From: Carnobacterium mobile DSM 4848
GTDB lineage: Bacteria; Bacillota; Bacilli; Lactobacillales; Carnobacteriaceae
DNA: 64,000 bases
Assembly (NCBI RefSeq): GCF_000744825.1
Contig: NZ_JQMR01000001.1
Span: 1,907,501-1,971,500, forward strand
Reading direction: 5' to 3'
A model generated the notes under the pieces. It had not been told where the DNA came from. It saw only the letters and a list, made by a program, of their open reading frames with translations, and made no database searches. Both the position numbers and the translations under genes were made by a program. This document shows positions 54,347 through 63,971 of this stretch, one piece after another. Each line of letters begins with the position of its first letter. The stretch's first letter is position 1.

Positions 54347-54441
54347 AAAAAAAAGCACCAGTCAACGAGGAGGCTGCTAAAGGATCAGATAAGATGATTT
54401 GACTCTTTAGCAGTTTTACTGATTGGAAGGTGCTTTTTTTT
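54347..54441 (+). terminator. Long nested hairpin after the ATPase gene
   Basis: Outer arms AAAAAAAAGCACC and GGTGCTTTTTTTT enclose a second stem with arms CTGCTAAAG and CTTTAGCAG. The T run makes it a terminator, but at about 95 nt it is larger than needed. The rest of 54442-54842 is AT-rich with no recognised gene. Confidence 0.75.
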
Positions 54442-54842
54442 GCTGATTAAGGCCCAAAATATTGTGAACAAGTTTGACATAATAATGGAATAAAAAAATA
54501 AATTGAATACAAAATAATAGATTAAAAATAAAGTACGTGATATAAATAACAGAATGCAAATTTAAAATATAGATTTGAGAGATAATGCATCAATTGATAC
54601 TCGTTTTTTCTTTAGAAATCCTTTCGATGACACTTATGTTAGAAAAAGATTTACTGACTCACTAGACTAGATAGCAGATATATCCACTAATCCCTCAACA
54701 ATAGGCAACCCGGTTTTTATGGTTCTTTAATTAATAAAAAAGCTTATGCCTTAGCCAATTTCCCTTTTTGATATGCCAAACGAAACCGCATTTTATTTTT
54801 TAACACAATTGATCAATTGAAGTAGTAAATGGAGGTTTTTAA

Positions 54843-55565
54843 ATGGAGGACTTACAATTTCATTTTCAACCTAAAGTCGATGTTCAAAACAAACGACTGA
54901 TGGGATATGAGGTCTTATTAAGGAATAATGAGCAAAATCCGTATTACCCAGCTGCAAAGATGGCTGAAGTAATCCACGATAGAAAAGAGCACTCGCTTTT
55001 CTTAAAGTGGTTCCAAGAAGAACTAATGCGTTTGGTAGATTTATGTCCAACCGTACAATTTTCAATTAATTTTGCACCAAAACAATTATTTTACCCGGAG
55101 ACACATGTCTTTTTCACTGAAATGCAGCCATATGCTAAACAACTGACTATTGAAATAACAGAAGATGCTCCATTTTTTACTGCTTCAAACGATACGATTA
55201 ATTCTTTAACAATCGACCAGCATTTTTTGTCTATTTTTGCCTCAATCAAGGAAAAAGGGTATTGCATTGCATTAGATGATGTTGGCTCAGGGAGGAATTC
55301 GTTAGAGGAAGTCTTAAAATACACTCCTTATCTAGATCAAATTAAATTTTCAATGGTAAATTGTAGTAAAAAGAAGATAAACGAAGCGACTTTACAGCTT
55401 TTCTTGCACGCTTGGAAACGTTTCTCAGAAGACTATCAGCTCGATTTCATTATAGAAGGTGTTGAAAATCAAGAAATGAGCGATGAATTGAAAGAACAAG
55501 GAATGTTTCTTCAGCAAGGATACTATTTTGGGAAACCTTCAAAATGTATAAAAACAGGTTATTGA
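54843..55565 (+). CDS. EAL domain protein (probable c-di-GMP phosphodiesterase)
   Basis: This 240-residue stand-alone EAL domain hydrolyses cyclic di-GMP if active. The signature is YEVLLR (EVL for EAL), with the metal-site Asn in INFAPKQ, Glu in IEITED, the DDxxxG loop as LDDVGSG, Lys in DQIKFS, and IEGVENQE and GYYFGKP at the end. The key acidic residues seem kept. ATGGAGG precedes the ATG. It lies 53 nt before a GGDEF gene that is broken. Confidence 0.87.
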   Translation: MEDLQFHFQPKVDVQNKRLMGYEVLLRNNEQNPYYPAAKMAEVIHDRKEHSLFLKWFQEELMRLVDLCPTVQFSINFAPKQLFYPETHVFFTEMQPYAKQLTIEITEDAPFFTASNDTINSLTIDQHFLSIFASIKEKGYCIALDDVGSGRNSLEEVLKYTPYLDQIKFSMVNCSKKKINEATLQLFLHAWKRFSEDYQLDFIIEGVENQEMSDELKEQGMFLQQGYYFGKPSKCIKTGY

Positions 55566-55618
55566 CAACTTACTAATTTTATTTGTTTCCTATGACTAGC
55601 TGATGAAAGGAGTTTATT

Positions 55619-56715
55619 ATGCTGTCATCTATTTTCTTAAGTCTTATTGCCAATATTTCTATTCTCTGTACCGTATCTTATATTTTCGTTAAATTAATCC
55701 CGAAAGAAAAACATTATACGCTTAGCTTAAAAAAGAAGCTAGAGATGATCGGCATAGCTAGTATAACAAATTTTATTTTAATGCTTTTTTCGGTTACCTT
55801 ACCTGAAGAAGCCATCCTAGATTTCCGGCAAATTATTTTGATTCTGCTGGTTTATTATTTTGGTCCTTCCGTTTCTATTCCAACTGCCTTTTTGATTTCG
55901 GCATTGCGTTTGTTATTAGGAATTAACCCTGCTTCGATTCAGACCGCATTTGTGTATGTTTTTCTAGGTCTTTTATTGCCGTATGTTAGCAGCAAGTTAA
56001 CAAAACGATTTAATAATTACGCTGTTTTGTCCTGTCTTAATGTGATTTGCGTTGCAACTATTAGTTTGAGTTTGTTCTTTTTGTATAAAAATATTTTGCT
56101 AAGCCTCCTTATTTGCTTTAGTTTACTGATTCTTTCTAGTATTGTAGTCATTGCTGTGACTGCTTTTATAGAAGATTTAATAAAAAATCTCCATTTATAT
56201 TTAGAGGAACAAGAACACGCCCAAATGGATTACTTGACGGGCTTATACAATATGAGAGCGTTTAATAAAAAATGGCAAGTGATCCAAGCGGATAAATCAA
56301 TCGCTAAGACCGCTTTTATGATAATAGATATCGACCATTTTAAATGGATCAATGACAATTATGGACATGCGAATGGAAACTTTATCTTGCGGCAGTTAGC
56401 AGTCATTTTAAATGTTGGGGCTCCGGACCACGAGTTGATTTACCGTGTAGGTGGAGAAGAATTTTGTTTGATTTTAAATCATTTGTCTTATGCAGAATAA
56501 CAAGAAGTGGCTGAAAATATCAGAGTCAGCGTGGCAGGTAAAGAATTCTTACTGGAAAATGGGCAGGCATCAACATAACCGTATCAATTGGGTTGGCTGC
56601 TTCTGGACAACAAAAAGATATGAAGAAACTGTTCCGGTTAGCCGATCGGTGCTTGTACATGGCAAAAGAGCAAGGGAGAAACCAAGTGATCGGAGCAACA
56701 TTGGAAAGTGAGTAG
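55619..56715 (+). pseudogene. GGDEF diguanylate cyclase with 5TMR-LYT-type sensor, broken
   Basis: The N-terminus has about five to six membrane helices like the 5TMR-LYT sensor (LVYYFGPSVSIPTAFLISALRLLLG), then a GGDEF domain (DYLTGLYNMRAFNKKW, IIDIDHFKWINDNYGHANGN, RVGGEEF). A TAA at 56498-56500 cuts it 11 residues after GGEEF. The rest of the domain can still be read: QEVAENIRVSVAGKEF, then after a one-base shift NITVSIGLAASGQQKDMKKL and LADRCLYMAKEQGRNQV to 56715. With both lesions the cyclase is surely inactive. Confidence 0.88.
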
Positions 56716-56741
56716 AACAGCAGCAAAATTTTATCCACTGA

Positions 56742-56945
56742 CTAAAAGAACAATATTATTATGATAAATGTACGAGTAAGCTGTTTGAACAGATTGCAAC
56801 TCTTTATCCTCAAGCTATGAATGGTGCTTTTAAAGTTAAAGAATATGTGGAAAAAATATATGATAAAGAAGTACCAGATGATGAATTGACGTATTTAGCT
56901 GTTCATATAAATCGCTTATTGAATTACAATGAACTAGATGGTTAG
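56742..56945 (+). pseudogene. C-terminal PRD fragment of a BglG-family antiterminator
   Basis: A frame without a start reads LFEQIATLYPQAMNGAFKVK, EYVEKIYDKEVPDDELTYLA and VHINRLLNYN, the end of a PTS regulation domain as in LicT/BglG. The RNA-binding domain and PRD1 are gone. It is the remnant of a deleted beta-glucoside-type operon regulator. Confidence 0.75.
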
Positions 56946-56986
56946 AAGTAATAAAAACTAATAAGATCCATCCGCTTAAAAAAATG

Positions 56987-57026
56987 CAAGAGAGAGTAGC
57001 TCTATAGGGGCAGCTCTCTCTCTTTT
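56987..57026 (+). terminator. Terminator after the PRD fragment
   Basis: AGAGAGAGTAGCT pairs with AGCTCTCTCTCT (one mismatch), followed by TTTTT. It survives beyond the broken gene. Confidence 0.75.
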
Positions 57027-57182
57027 TATGCTTTAAAAATAACGATCTTAAGTTGCTATTCCTCACAACACAGGCAGGTCCACCTTTTAGCTAGTGACTA
57101 ATCACCCAATCGCATAAACGAGCTAATGTAAGTTTAAATAAATTTTGTTAGTGATATAAAACACAATATCCCGGCATATTAT

Positions 57183-57190
57183 GCTATACT
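57183..57190 (+). promoter_or_regulatory. Extended -10 promoter before the small ORF and ABC pair
   Basis: A TATACT with a preceding TG one base upstream (57182-57190) forms an extended -10; no good -35 is needed. It lies about 70 nt before the small ORF. The region 56946-57257 otherwise holds the terminator above and no gene. Confidence 0.55.
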
Positions 57191-57257
57191 AGGTGGGCGA
57201 TATAAAAAGCGAGACAAAGGAAACATTGTCTATAAAATACCTAAGGAGCGAGAAAGA

Positions 57258-57371
57258 ATGAAAAACTTCTTTTTTATAAATTTGATAAAGAACACAGTTA
57301 AAGAGGGATTATCTGCCAATATACATAAAATAACAAAAACTATAGTTGCAGCGGGTGAAACAAATGATTGA
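57258..57371 (+). CDS. 37-residue small ORF before the CydDC-like ABC genes
   Basis: The frame encodes a 37-residue peptide (MKNFFFINLIKNTVKEGLSA, then NIHKITKTIVAAGETND). AAGGAG lies 9 nt before the ATG, an extended -10 promoter lies about 70 nt upstream, and its last 8 nt overlap the ATG of the ABC gene, so the two would be translationally coupled. The peptide has a hydrophobic start and an amphipathic basic middle. It could be a small membrane partner, an exported peptide or only a coupling leader. No family was recognised. Confidence 0.5.
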   Translation: MKNFFFINLIKNTVKEGLSANIHKITKTIVAAGETND

Positions 57372-59088
57372 TAAGCGTTTATTTCATTTGATAGAAAAAA
57401 AGCCTTTAATCTACTTAGTGATTTTCCGAACAATGAATTTAGGGTTATCTATAGTCTTGTGGTTCGTTTTTGCTGGTCAGTTAGCACATTATTTAGAAGG
57501 AGAGAGAATTTCCGTTCCTACTTTGCTGCTAATGACATTGATTGTACTCACTGGAAAAACTATTTTAACTAAACAAATTGAAAGAAAAGCTTATCAAGCT
57601 TCGGCAGATTTACGGATAAAGTTGCGACAATCAGTAATGGAGAAAGCCTTTCGCCTAGGCGGTGGTCAAGAACAATTAGCGGCACCTACTTTAGCGCAAT
57701 TGACCGTAGACGGTATTGAACAATTGGATATTTATTATGCACGTTTTTTGCCACAATTATTTTATTGTTTGATTGCTTCGTTGATGATTTTTGGCGTTCT
57801 AGCTGGATTTGCTTGGCAGCCTGCTCTAGTTTTGCTGATTTGTACGCCGCTGATTCCAATCGTGATTATAATGGTGATGAAAGTTGCAAAACGCATTTTA
57901 AGCGGTTACTGGTCACGCTATACGGATTTAGGGGCGAAGTTTCATGAGAATCTAGCAGGATTGAGCGTATTGAAAGCTTTTAACCAAGACGCCCACAAAC
58001 ACCAAGAAATGGTTGAGGATGCAGAGGGGTTTCGTAAAGTGACCATGAGTCTGCTTTCTATGCAGTTGAATTCTATTACTATCATGGATATTGTTTCTTA
58101 TAGTGGTGCTGCATTGGGAATTGGCTTAGCACTCATCGGTTATGCTCGAGGAACGATTGAAACAACTGGAGCAGTGATGTTTTTATTGTTGAGTGCAGAA
58201 TTTTTTATCCCGGTGCGCCAATTAGGGTCTTTATTTCATGTTGCAATGAATGGAATCAGTGCTTGCAGCAAATTATTTACCTATCTGGAACTTCCGGAAC
58301 AAGTCTACGGCACACAAAAAATAACAGCAGGCTCGTTAGCTGTAGTTCATGTGAAAAAACTATCTTTTTTTTACGATGCCAAGCAGCAACCTGCTTTAGA
58401 TCAAGTTTCTGCTGTTTTTTCAAAAGGCAGTTTTTCTGCTTTAGTTGGAATATCAGGATCGGGTAAAAGTACGTTTGCGCGTGTTCTCTTACATCAATTA
58501 GCTGGATATGAAGGCAGCATTTTATGGGATCAAACAGAACTTAGGGATTTAAATATGGAATCCATCCGCCAGCAAGCTGTTTTAGTTGATAATCATGGGT
58601 ATCTCTATCTGCAAAGTGTGAGAGAAAATCTCCTGATTGCTAACCCTAAAGCTAGTGATGCAGAATTATGGCATGTTTTAGAAAAAGTACATTTGAAAGA
58701 CTTTGTGCAAAAATTACCGCAGCAATTGAATGAGCCGTTGTTGGAAAATGGCGGCAATCTTTCAGGTGGTCAAAAGCAAAGACTTGTGTTAGCACGCGCT
58801 CTTTTAAGAAACACCCAACTGTATATTTTTGATGAAATCACGTCAGGAGTAGATCTAGCCAGTGAAGAGATTATTTTAGCTGTTTTAAAACAATTAGCTA
58901 AAGAAAAAATTGTTTTGTTTATTTCACACCGTTTGTACAATGTACTGCAAGCTGACCAAGTACTTGTTTTTGAAGAAGGGCGTATCGTTGAGCAGGGACC
59001 CCCGGAAAAATTGCATACCCATTCAACTTACTTTAAAAATTATTTCAGAGAAGAACGACAATTTATGAATGGAGGAGTGGAAAGATGA
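57364..59088 (+). CDS. cydD: CydD-like ABC exporter subunit
   Basis: This 574-residue fused membrane/ATPase protein of the CydDC family exports glutathione or cysteine, or handles haem, in other bacteria. The membrane part has VDGIEQLDIYYARFLPQLFYCLI and FIPVRQLGSLFHVAMNGISA, both CydD hallmarks. The ATPase has Walker A VGISGSGKST, LSGGQKQRL, FDEITSGVD and SHRLY. ATG at 57364 overlaps the small ORF; in-frame TTG (57346) and GTG (57355) starts are possible. No cydAB is near, so the link to cytochrome bd is unproven here. Confidence 0.87.
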   Translation: MIDKRLFHLIEKKPLIYLVIFRTMNLGLSIVLWFVFAGQLAHYLEGERISVPTLLLMTLIVLTGKTILTKQIERKAYQASADLRIKLRQSVMEKAFRLGGGQEQLAAPTLAQLTVDGIEQLDIYYARFLPQLFYCLIASLMIFGVLAGFAWQPALVLLICTPLIPIVIIMVMKVAKRILSGYWSRYTDLGAKFHENLAGLSVLKAFNQDAHKHQEMVEDAEGFRKVTMSLLSMQLNSITIMDIVSYSGAALGIGLALIGYARGTIETTGAVMFLLLSAEFFIPVRQLGSLFHVAMNGISACSKLFTYLELPEQVYGTQKITAGSLAVVHVKKLSFFYDAKQQPALDQVSAVFSKGSFSALVGISGSGKSTFARVLLHQLAGYEGSILWDQTELRDLNMESIRQQAVLVDNHGYLYLQSVRENLLIANPKASDAELWHVLEKVHLKDFVQKLPQQLNEPLLENGGNLSGGQKQRLVLARALLRNTQLYIFDEITSGVDLASEEIILAVLKQLAKEKIVLFISHRLYNVLQADQVLVFEEGRIVEQGPPEKLHTHSTYFKNYFREERQFMNGGVER

Positions 59089-60737
59089 AACAACTAAAGG
59101 TCATCCGATGGCTCGTTTCTTTCGTTCTTCCATTAAAAGGACGGATGCTTCTCGCGATTCTTTTTGGAATCATCAGCAATTTATCGGTTATAGCCATCTC
59201 GCTAGTTGGAATTCAAGAAATCATCGCTATTTTTATGAACCAGCCAAATAATCCGCAACAAGCCTTACTGATTATGGTGAGTTGCGGACTGGCTCGGGGA
59301 GCAGCGAGGTATGCGGAACAATATTTAAACCATGATATTGCTTTTCGTTTACTAGCATTAATTCGAGAAAATATTTTTGCTGTATTGCGAAAGTTAGGAC
59401 CAGCTCGGTTAACAGAAAAGAAGAGCGGCGACTTAGTCACAGCGATCACAACAGATGTTGAAGCATTGGAAGTTTTTTTTGCTCATACGATTTCACCTAT
59501 CTTTATTGCTTTAGGAACGTCTATCGCATCCATTGTTTTTTTATCACGTCACCATTGGGGATTAGCGCTTATTTTATTATTAGGTCACCTAGTTGTTGGC
59601 GTTATTATTCCCTTGATCAGCTTCTTAAAGCATCAAAAAATTGGAGAGGATTACCAAACAGCTTTTGTGGCACTCAATCAACAAGTTATCGAGAACGTTA
59701 ACAGTCTTTCAGATATTTTTCAATTTCAACTAAAAGACCAACGGGTGCAAAAATTAAACGCTATGGGCGAAGCATTAAATCAACAACACCGCAAACAGCT
59801 GCAACAATCAAGCCTATTGCAAATAGCCAGCGAAATCGTCTTAGTCACCACGGCAGTGAGTATTCTCTTAGTAGGAATTTTTCTTCACTTACCGGCAGCG
59901 ACCGTTCTTACTGCAACGGTTCTTAGCCTGAGTTCATTTGGTTCTGTCTTAGCGTTAAATGGTTTAGGGAGTGCTTTGCTAACCACTTTTGCCAGCGGTC
60001 AACGATTATATGCATTGACGCAAGAACAACCCACTGTTTCTTTTGAGACAAGCCAAGAGAAACTAGCTGAATTTGACGAAGGACAGATGAATCAAGTTGC
60101 GTTTAACTACCCAGCACGCTCACAATCTATTTTGAACGCTGCTTCTTTATCGTTAAACCGAGGGGAATGGCTTGGAATTGGCGGAGAGAGTGGAAGCGGA
60201 AAGAGTACGTTGGTCAAATTATTGATGCGCTATTGGAATCCAACCAGCGGAACCATTGAGTTCGATGGCATTCCGCTGGCTTCTATTCAAGAACAAGCAC
60301 TCCATCACCTAGAAGGCGTGATGGAACAAAGTACATTTCTTTTTGAAGAAACGATTTTTAATAACATTCGCTTAGGCAGAATGACTGCTTCTAAAGAAGC
60401 GGTAGAACAAGCTGCACGTCAAGCGTCGCTTCATGACTGGATTTTAACGTTGCCAGAAGGTTATGAAACTAAAATTGGCGGACAAGCTCGCAGTATTTCA
60501 GACGGAGAACGGCAACGGATAGGATTAGCTCGTTTGCTTTTGCAAGATGCCCCGTTATTATTACTAGATGAACCAACTAGTAACTTAGACTACATTAATG
60601 AACAAGCTATTCTTAACGTATTGTCTTCAGAAATCAAAGAGAAAGCTGTTCTTTTGGTCTCACATCGAGAAACAACTCTGGCCTATGCAAACCAACAACT
60701 TCGATTAGAAAGTGGGGTGTTGAAGGAAGGCGAATGA
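59085..60737 (+). CDS. cydC: CydC-like ABC exporter subunit
   Basis: This 550-residue partner of the previous gene shares the ATGA stop/start overlap. The membrane domain has FGIISNLSVIAISLVG, RYAEQYLNHDIAFRLLALIR and the LVTAITTDVEALEVFF segment typical of CydC. The ATPase domain has GGESGSGKST, ISDGERQRIG, LLLLDEPTSNLD and SHRE. Both halves of the pair keep their catalytic residues. Cargo not known for this organism. Confidence 0.87.
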   Translation: MKQLKVIRWLVSFVLPLKGRMLLAILFGIISNLSVIAISLVGIQEIIAIFMNQPNNPQQALLIMVSCGLARGAARYAEQYLNHDIAFRLLALIRENIFAVLRKLGPARLTEKKSGDLVTAITTDVEALEVFFAHTISPIFIALGTSIASIVFLSRHHWGLALILLLGHLVVGVIIPLISFLKHQKIGEDYQTAFVALNQQVIENVNSLSDIFQFQLKDQRVQKLNAMGEALNQQHRKQLQQSSLLQIASEIVLVTTAVSILLVGIFLHLPAATVLTATVLSLSSFGSVLALNGLGSALLTTFASGQRLYALTQEQPTVSFETSQEKLAEFDEGQMNQVAFNYPARSQSILNAASLSLNRGEWLGIGGESGSGKSTLVKLLMRYWNPTSGTIEFDGIPLASIQEQALHHLEGVMEQSTFLFEETIFNNIRLGRMTASKEAVEQAARQASLHDWILTLPEGYETKIGGQARSISDGERQRIGLARLLLQDAPLLLLDEPTSNLDYINEQAILNVLSSEIKEKAVLLVSHRETTLAYANQQLRLESGVLKEGE

Positions 60738-60931
60738 AGTTTCAAGAAATAGCTTTTAATTTGTTTTCAACTGGGGCAAATGGTTGCTGTTTACAATCGT
60801 TATGCTAGAAAACTGACTTTTAGGTGAGTGTGAAACAAGAAGACTGGAAAGTTGGCAATACAATATTTGTAAGTTAGTTTGTCATGTAGTGATTTGAAAG
60901 ATCTGGTTATAAAGCTCTTGAAAGATAAAGT

Positions 60932-60965
60932 AGGTCTGTACATCCGTATGTACAGGCCTTTTCTG
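60932..60965 (+). terminator. Terminator after the CydDC-like genes
   Basis: AGGTCTGTACAT pairs with ATGTACAGGCCT (one G-T pair) over CCGT, followed by TTTT. The rest of 60738-61131 has no recognised gene. Confidence 0.85.
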
Positions 60966-61131
60966 CAAATAAAAATATCCCCTCTTAGAAGAGCTCCTTG
61001 CTAAATGAACTTTTATTGAGTTTGAAATATTTCCCTAAACCAATTAGGTTTTTATCTTTTACAACATAACAAATACTGGCTTTCTTTACTCTACTTAAAA
61101 AGTAGCAATAAGCTTTATTTAGCATGAAAAT

Positions 61132-62310
61132 TTACAATGTTTCAGAAATACAGAGTCCGCACGCACCAAGAGCACCATTTATTTCATTATAAGGTTTAAA
61201 GATTCGTTGTTTAGGATGTTGAAGATTCAATAAAGATGCATTGTCATCAATATACTTAATCAGGAGATCAGCCAGTTCAGGCTCACTCAATAATTCACTA
61301 TGGATATAGACGATATCTGAATCCATAACCATTAATAAATTATTGATTGCAATAGAAAAATAATAAATAGCTTGATTAATAATTGTGATCGAACCTTCAT
61401 CTCCTAATTGATAGGCTTTAATGAGTGTATTGATATCAATCTGTTTTTTTTCGGATGCTAACTGTTTTAGGAAAGTATGAGGTACATTTTCATATATCAA
61501 ATTTGCTTTTTTTATCATCCAAGATTCGCTAGTATAAGTTTGAAGACACCCCCTTTTACCACACTCACATAATTCACCGTTTGGATTGATGACAGTATGT
61601 CCAATTTCACCAATCAAATGATTGTTTTCTGCGTATATTTCCCCGTTATACATATAAGTACAAAACATCCCGCGACGAACATGCAGAAAAATAAAATTCT
61701 TGTCTTGTATATCATCTCCAAATAAACGTTCAGCGATTGCCATACATTTGACGTTATTTTTTAAATAAATAGGCAGATTAATTGAGTCGACAATATTTTT
61801 CAGTGGAAATGTTTGCCAAAATGGGTTGTTTGTTTTAATAGTGCGGTTAACGGGATCATAGTGACCAGGTATCGCAATGCCTATAGCGACAGGATTATAT
61901 TCTGTACATTGCTCGATAAATTGGTTCAATTTATTCAGAAAAAAGGTATCTGTAAGCTTTTCTTGATAATCCCAATTATTGTGATAAATAATTTGCTGTT
62001 CAATAATTGTTCCAAGATTATCGCTTAAACAAAAAGATAGAAAATTATCAGATAGCTCTACACCTATGAAATAGTTATGATAGGGAGAAATAGCTAGTAA
62101 TATTTTCTTGCGTCCTGGTTTACTATACTTTTCATCTTCTCCCAATTCGTGAATATGATTTTCTTTAATAAGGTTATTTGTTATTTCGCTTACAGTAGCA
62201 GGGGTGATGGATAGTTCTTTTGATATATCGATTCTTGAAATCGGACCTTTCGTATATATTTTATCTAAGATTCTTGTTTTTTGTATACCTTGTTTCTTAG
62301 GCAGGTACAT
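61132..62310 (-). CDS. ROK family transcriptional regulator (XylR/NagC type)
   Basis: This 392-residue regulator has an N-terminal winged helix (RILDKIYTKGPISRIDISKELSITPATVSEITNNLI) and a ROK sugar-sensor domain with AIGIAIPGHYD, the zinc motif CECGKRGC, and GEIGHT. It diverges from a cellobiose-type PTS IIC gene, which it probably represses until the sugar binds. A run of AAGGGGC lies before the minus-strand ATG. Family sure; ligand inferred as a beta-glucoside or related sugar. Confidence 0.9.
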   Translation of the reverse strand: MYLPKKQGIQKTRILDKIYTKGPISRIDISKELSITPATVSEITNNLIKENHIHELGEDEKYSKPGRKKILLAISPYHNYFIGVELSDNFLSFCLSDNLGTIIEQQIIYHNNWDYQEKLTDTFFLNKLNQFIEQCTEYNPVAIGIAIPGHYDPVNRTIKTNNPFWQTFPLKNIVDSINLPIYLKNNVKCMAIAERLFGDDIQDKNFIFLHVRRGMFCTYMYNGEIYAENNHLIGEIGHTVINPNGELCECGKRGCLQTYTSESWMIKKANLIYENVPHTFLKQLASEKKQIDINTLIKAYQLGDEGSITIINQAIYYFSIAINNLLMVMDSDIVYIHSELLSEPELADLLIKYIDDNASLLNLQHPKQRIFKPYNEINGALGACGLCISETL

Positions 62311-62538
62311 GGTAATAGCCCCTTTCTGTGCTAAATTACAGATGAATCTACATTTTAATAAGTAAGAGTAGTCATAGTAGAAGGAGTGTGCGGTATTAAA
62401 CTTGTATTTCTTTCTCCACTTTGTTTGAAGACTTATTTTGCCGTATATTAATTGTAATGTATCATAGTAATGATAGTATAACTTAATATTTATTTTTTGT
62501 AACGTTTAAGAAGAAAAAAACGACCTAAATACATTTAA

Positions 62539-62567
62539 TTGTTTACAAAATAAAATTAAACTATTAT
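62539..62567 (+). promoter_or_regulatory. Promoter of the PTS IIC gene
   Basis: TTGTTT (62539-62544) and TATTAT (62562-62567) are spaced 17 bp. It lies in the 350-bp divergent region 62311-62660, which has no gene. Confidence 0.55.
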
Positions 62568-62594
62568 ACTGTTTTTAATAACTAAATATTACTA

Positions 62595-62638
62595 ATAAAC
62601 AAATGAAAGGGTTTTATATTGTATGTTTGTTTATAAAC
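62595..62638. promoter_or_regulatory. Inverted repeat between ROK gene and PTS IIC, candidate operator
   Basis: Perfect 9-nt arms ATAAACAAA (62595-62603) and TTTGTTTAT (62626-62634), the second running into the palindrome GTTTATAAAC (62629-62638). It lies downstream of the predicted promoter, fitting ROK repression. Confidence 0.58.
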
Positions 62639-62660
62639 TATAATTAACAGGAGGGTGTTT

Positions 62661-63947
62661 ATGTCTGAATCAAATAGTTTTATCGAGGAAAAGCTTATGC
62701 CGATTGCTTCAAAATTAAGTGCTAATAAATATTTAACAGCTATTCGGGATGGAATTACATTAGCCATGCCGTTGATTATTATTGGATCAATATTTATGGT
62801 AATCGCCAGTTTTCCAGTTCCAGGTTGGGAAGCTTGGTTAGGAGATATCGGTGTGGCTGATTACTTATGGAAAGGCGTTGATAGCAGTTTTGGTTTAATT
62901 GGTTTGGTGGCAAGTTTTGGAATAGCTCAAAGTTTAGCGAATCAATATAAAGTAGATGGTGTTGCTGCTGGGATTATTTCAATGTCTTCTTTTGTTATGG
63001 TTACACCTTTTATTTCAGGGGAAGCAGGAGCAGGTTTAACTGTTCGTTACCTTGGCGCTAGTGGTTTATTTGTTGCTATTGTTTTAGGATTGTTTAGTGC
63101 ATTTATTTATCAATGGTTCATTAATCACAATATTCAAATTAAAATGCCTGAGAGCGTTCCGCCAGCTGTTGCAAGAAGTTTCAGCGCTATTATACCCGGT
63201 GCAGTAATCATCACATTCTGGTTAATTATTTATTCTATTCTTGATACAGTATCTTGGCCTAACCTTCACGAGCTTGCTCAAGTAGTTCTAGGCGGACCAC
63301 TCGGGTTATTAGGTAACAATATTTTTGGTACAGTAATTGTTGCTGGTTTAAATAGTTTGTTATGGTTTATTGGTATCCATGGAGGAAATGTTGTGAACTC
63401 GATTATGCAACCAATCTGGATTTCAAACTTAGCCGAAAACAATGCTGCTTATCAAGCAGGAGCAGAAATGAAAAACATTATTACGATCGCATTTATGGAT
63501 AATTTTGTCTATATTGGCGGCGGTGGTGCAACGATTGGTTTAGTATTAGTGCTTGGTTATATAGCCCGTAAAAAGAATACGAGCAAACAAACTAAAATTA
63601 TGGCTCCAATAACCGTTGTACCTGGCTTATTTAATATTAATGAACCTACAATGTTTGGTGTCCCTGTTGTTTTAAACTTTGCATTACTGGTTCCTTTTAT
63701 TGTTGCTCCAATTGTAAATGCAATCGTTGCTTATATCGCTATGTCAACAGGGCTTGTTCCTCTAACTAGAGTTGTCGCTTCTTGGACGATGCCGCCTATT
63801 ATTAGCGGGTTCTTAACCACAGGAAGTATAAATGGATCAATATTACAAATTGTTTTGATTGTATTGGATATTCTGCTTTATCTGCCATTCTTCTTAGCCC
63901 TTGAAAAACGTTTCAAAGCACAAGAAGAAAATGAGCCGTTGTATTAA
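62661..63947 (+). CDS. PTS lactose/cellobiose-family IIC component
   Basis: This 428-residue membrane permease has about ten helices and matches CelB-type IIC: SFIEEKLMPIASKLSANKYLTAIRDGITLAMPLIIIGS, the LWFIGIHGGNVVNSIM sugar-site loop and PGLFNINEPTMFGVPVVLN, the conserved NEP motif. ATG at 62661 follows AGGAGGG; an earlier GTG at 62655 is too close. It needs separate IIA and IIB proteins not in the window. Probably takes up a beta-glucoside disaccharide such as cellobiose or chitobiose. Confidence 0.93.
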   Translation: MSESNSFIEEKLMPIASKLSANKYLTAIRDGITLAMPLIIIGSIFMVIASFPVPGWEAWLGDIGVADYLWKGVDSSFGLIGLVASFGIAQSLANQYKVDGVAAGIISMSSFVMVTPFISGEAGAGLTVRYLGASGLFVAIVLGLFSAFIYQWFINHNIQIKMPESVPPAVARSFSAIIPGAVIITFWLIIYSILDTVSWPNLHELAQVVLGGPLGLLGNNIFGTVIVAGLNSLLWFIGIHGGNVVNSIMQPIWISNLAENNAAYQAGAEMKNIITIAFMDNFVYIGGGGATIGLVLVLGYIARKKNTSKQTKIMAPITVVPGLFNINEPTMFGVPVVLNFALLVPFIVAPIVNAIVAYIAMSTGLVPLTRVVASWTMPPIISGFLTTGSINGSILQIVLIVLDILLYLPFFLALEKRFKAQEENEPLY

Positions 63948-63971
63948 AAATAGAAAGGAAGTTATATAAAA

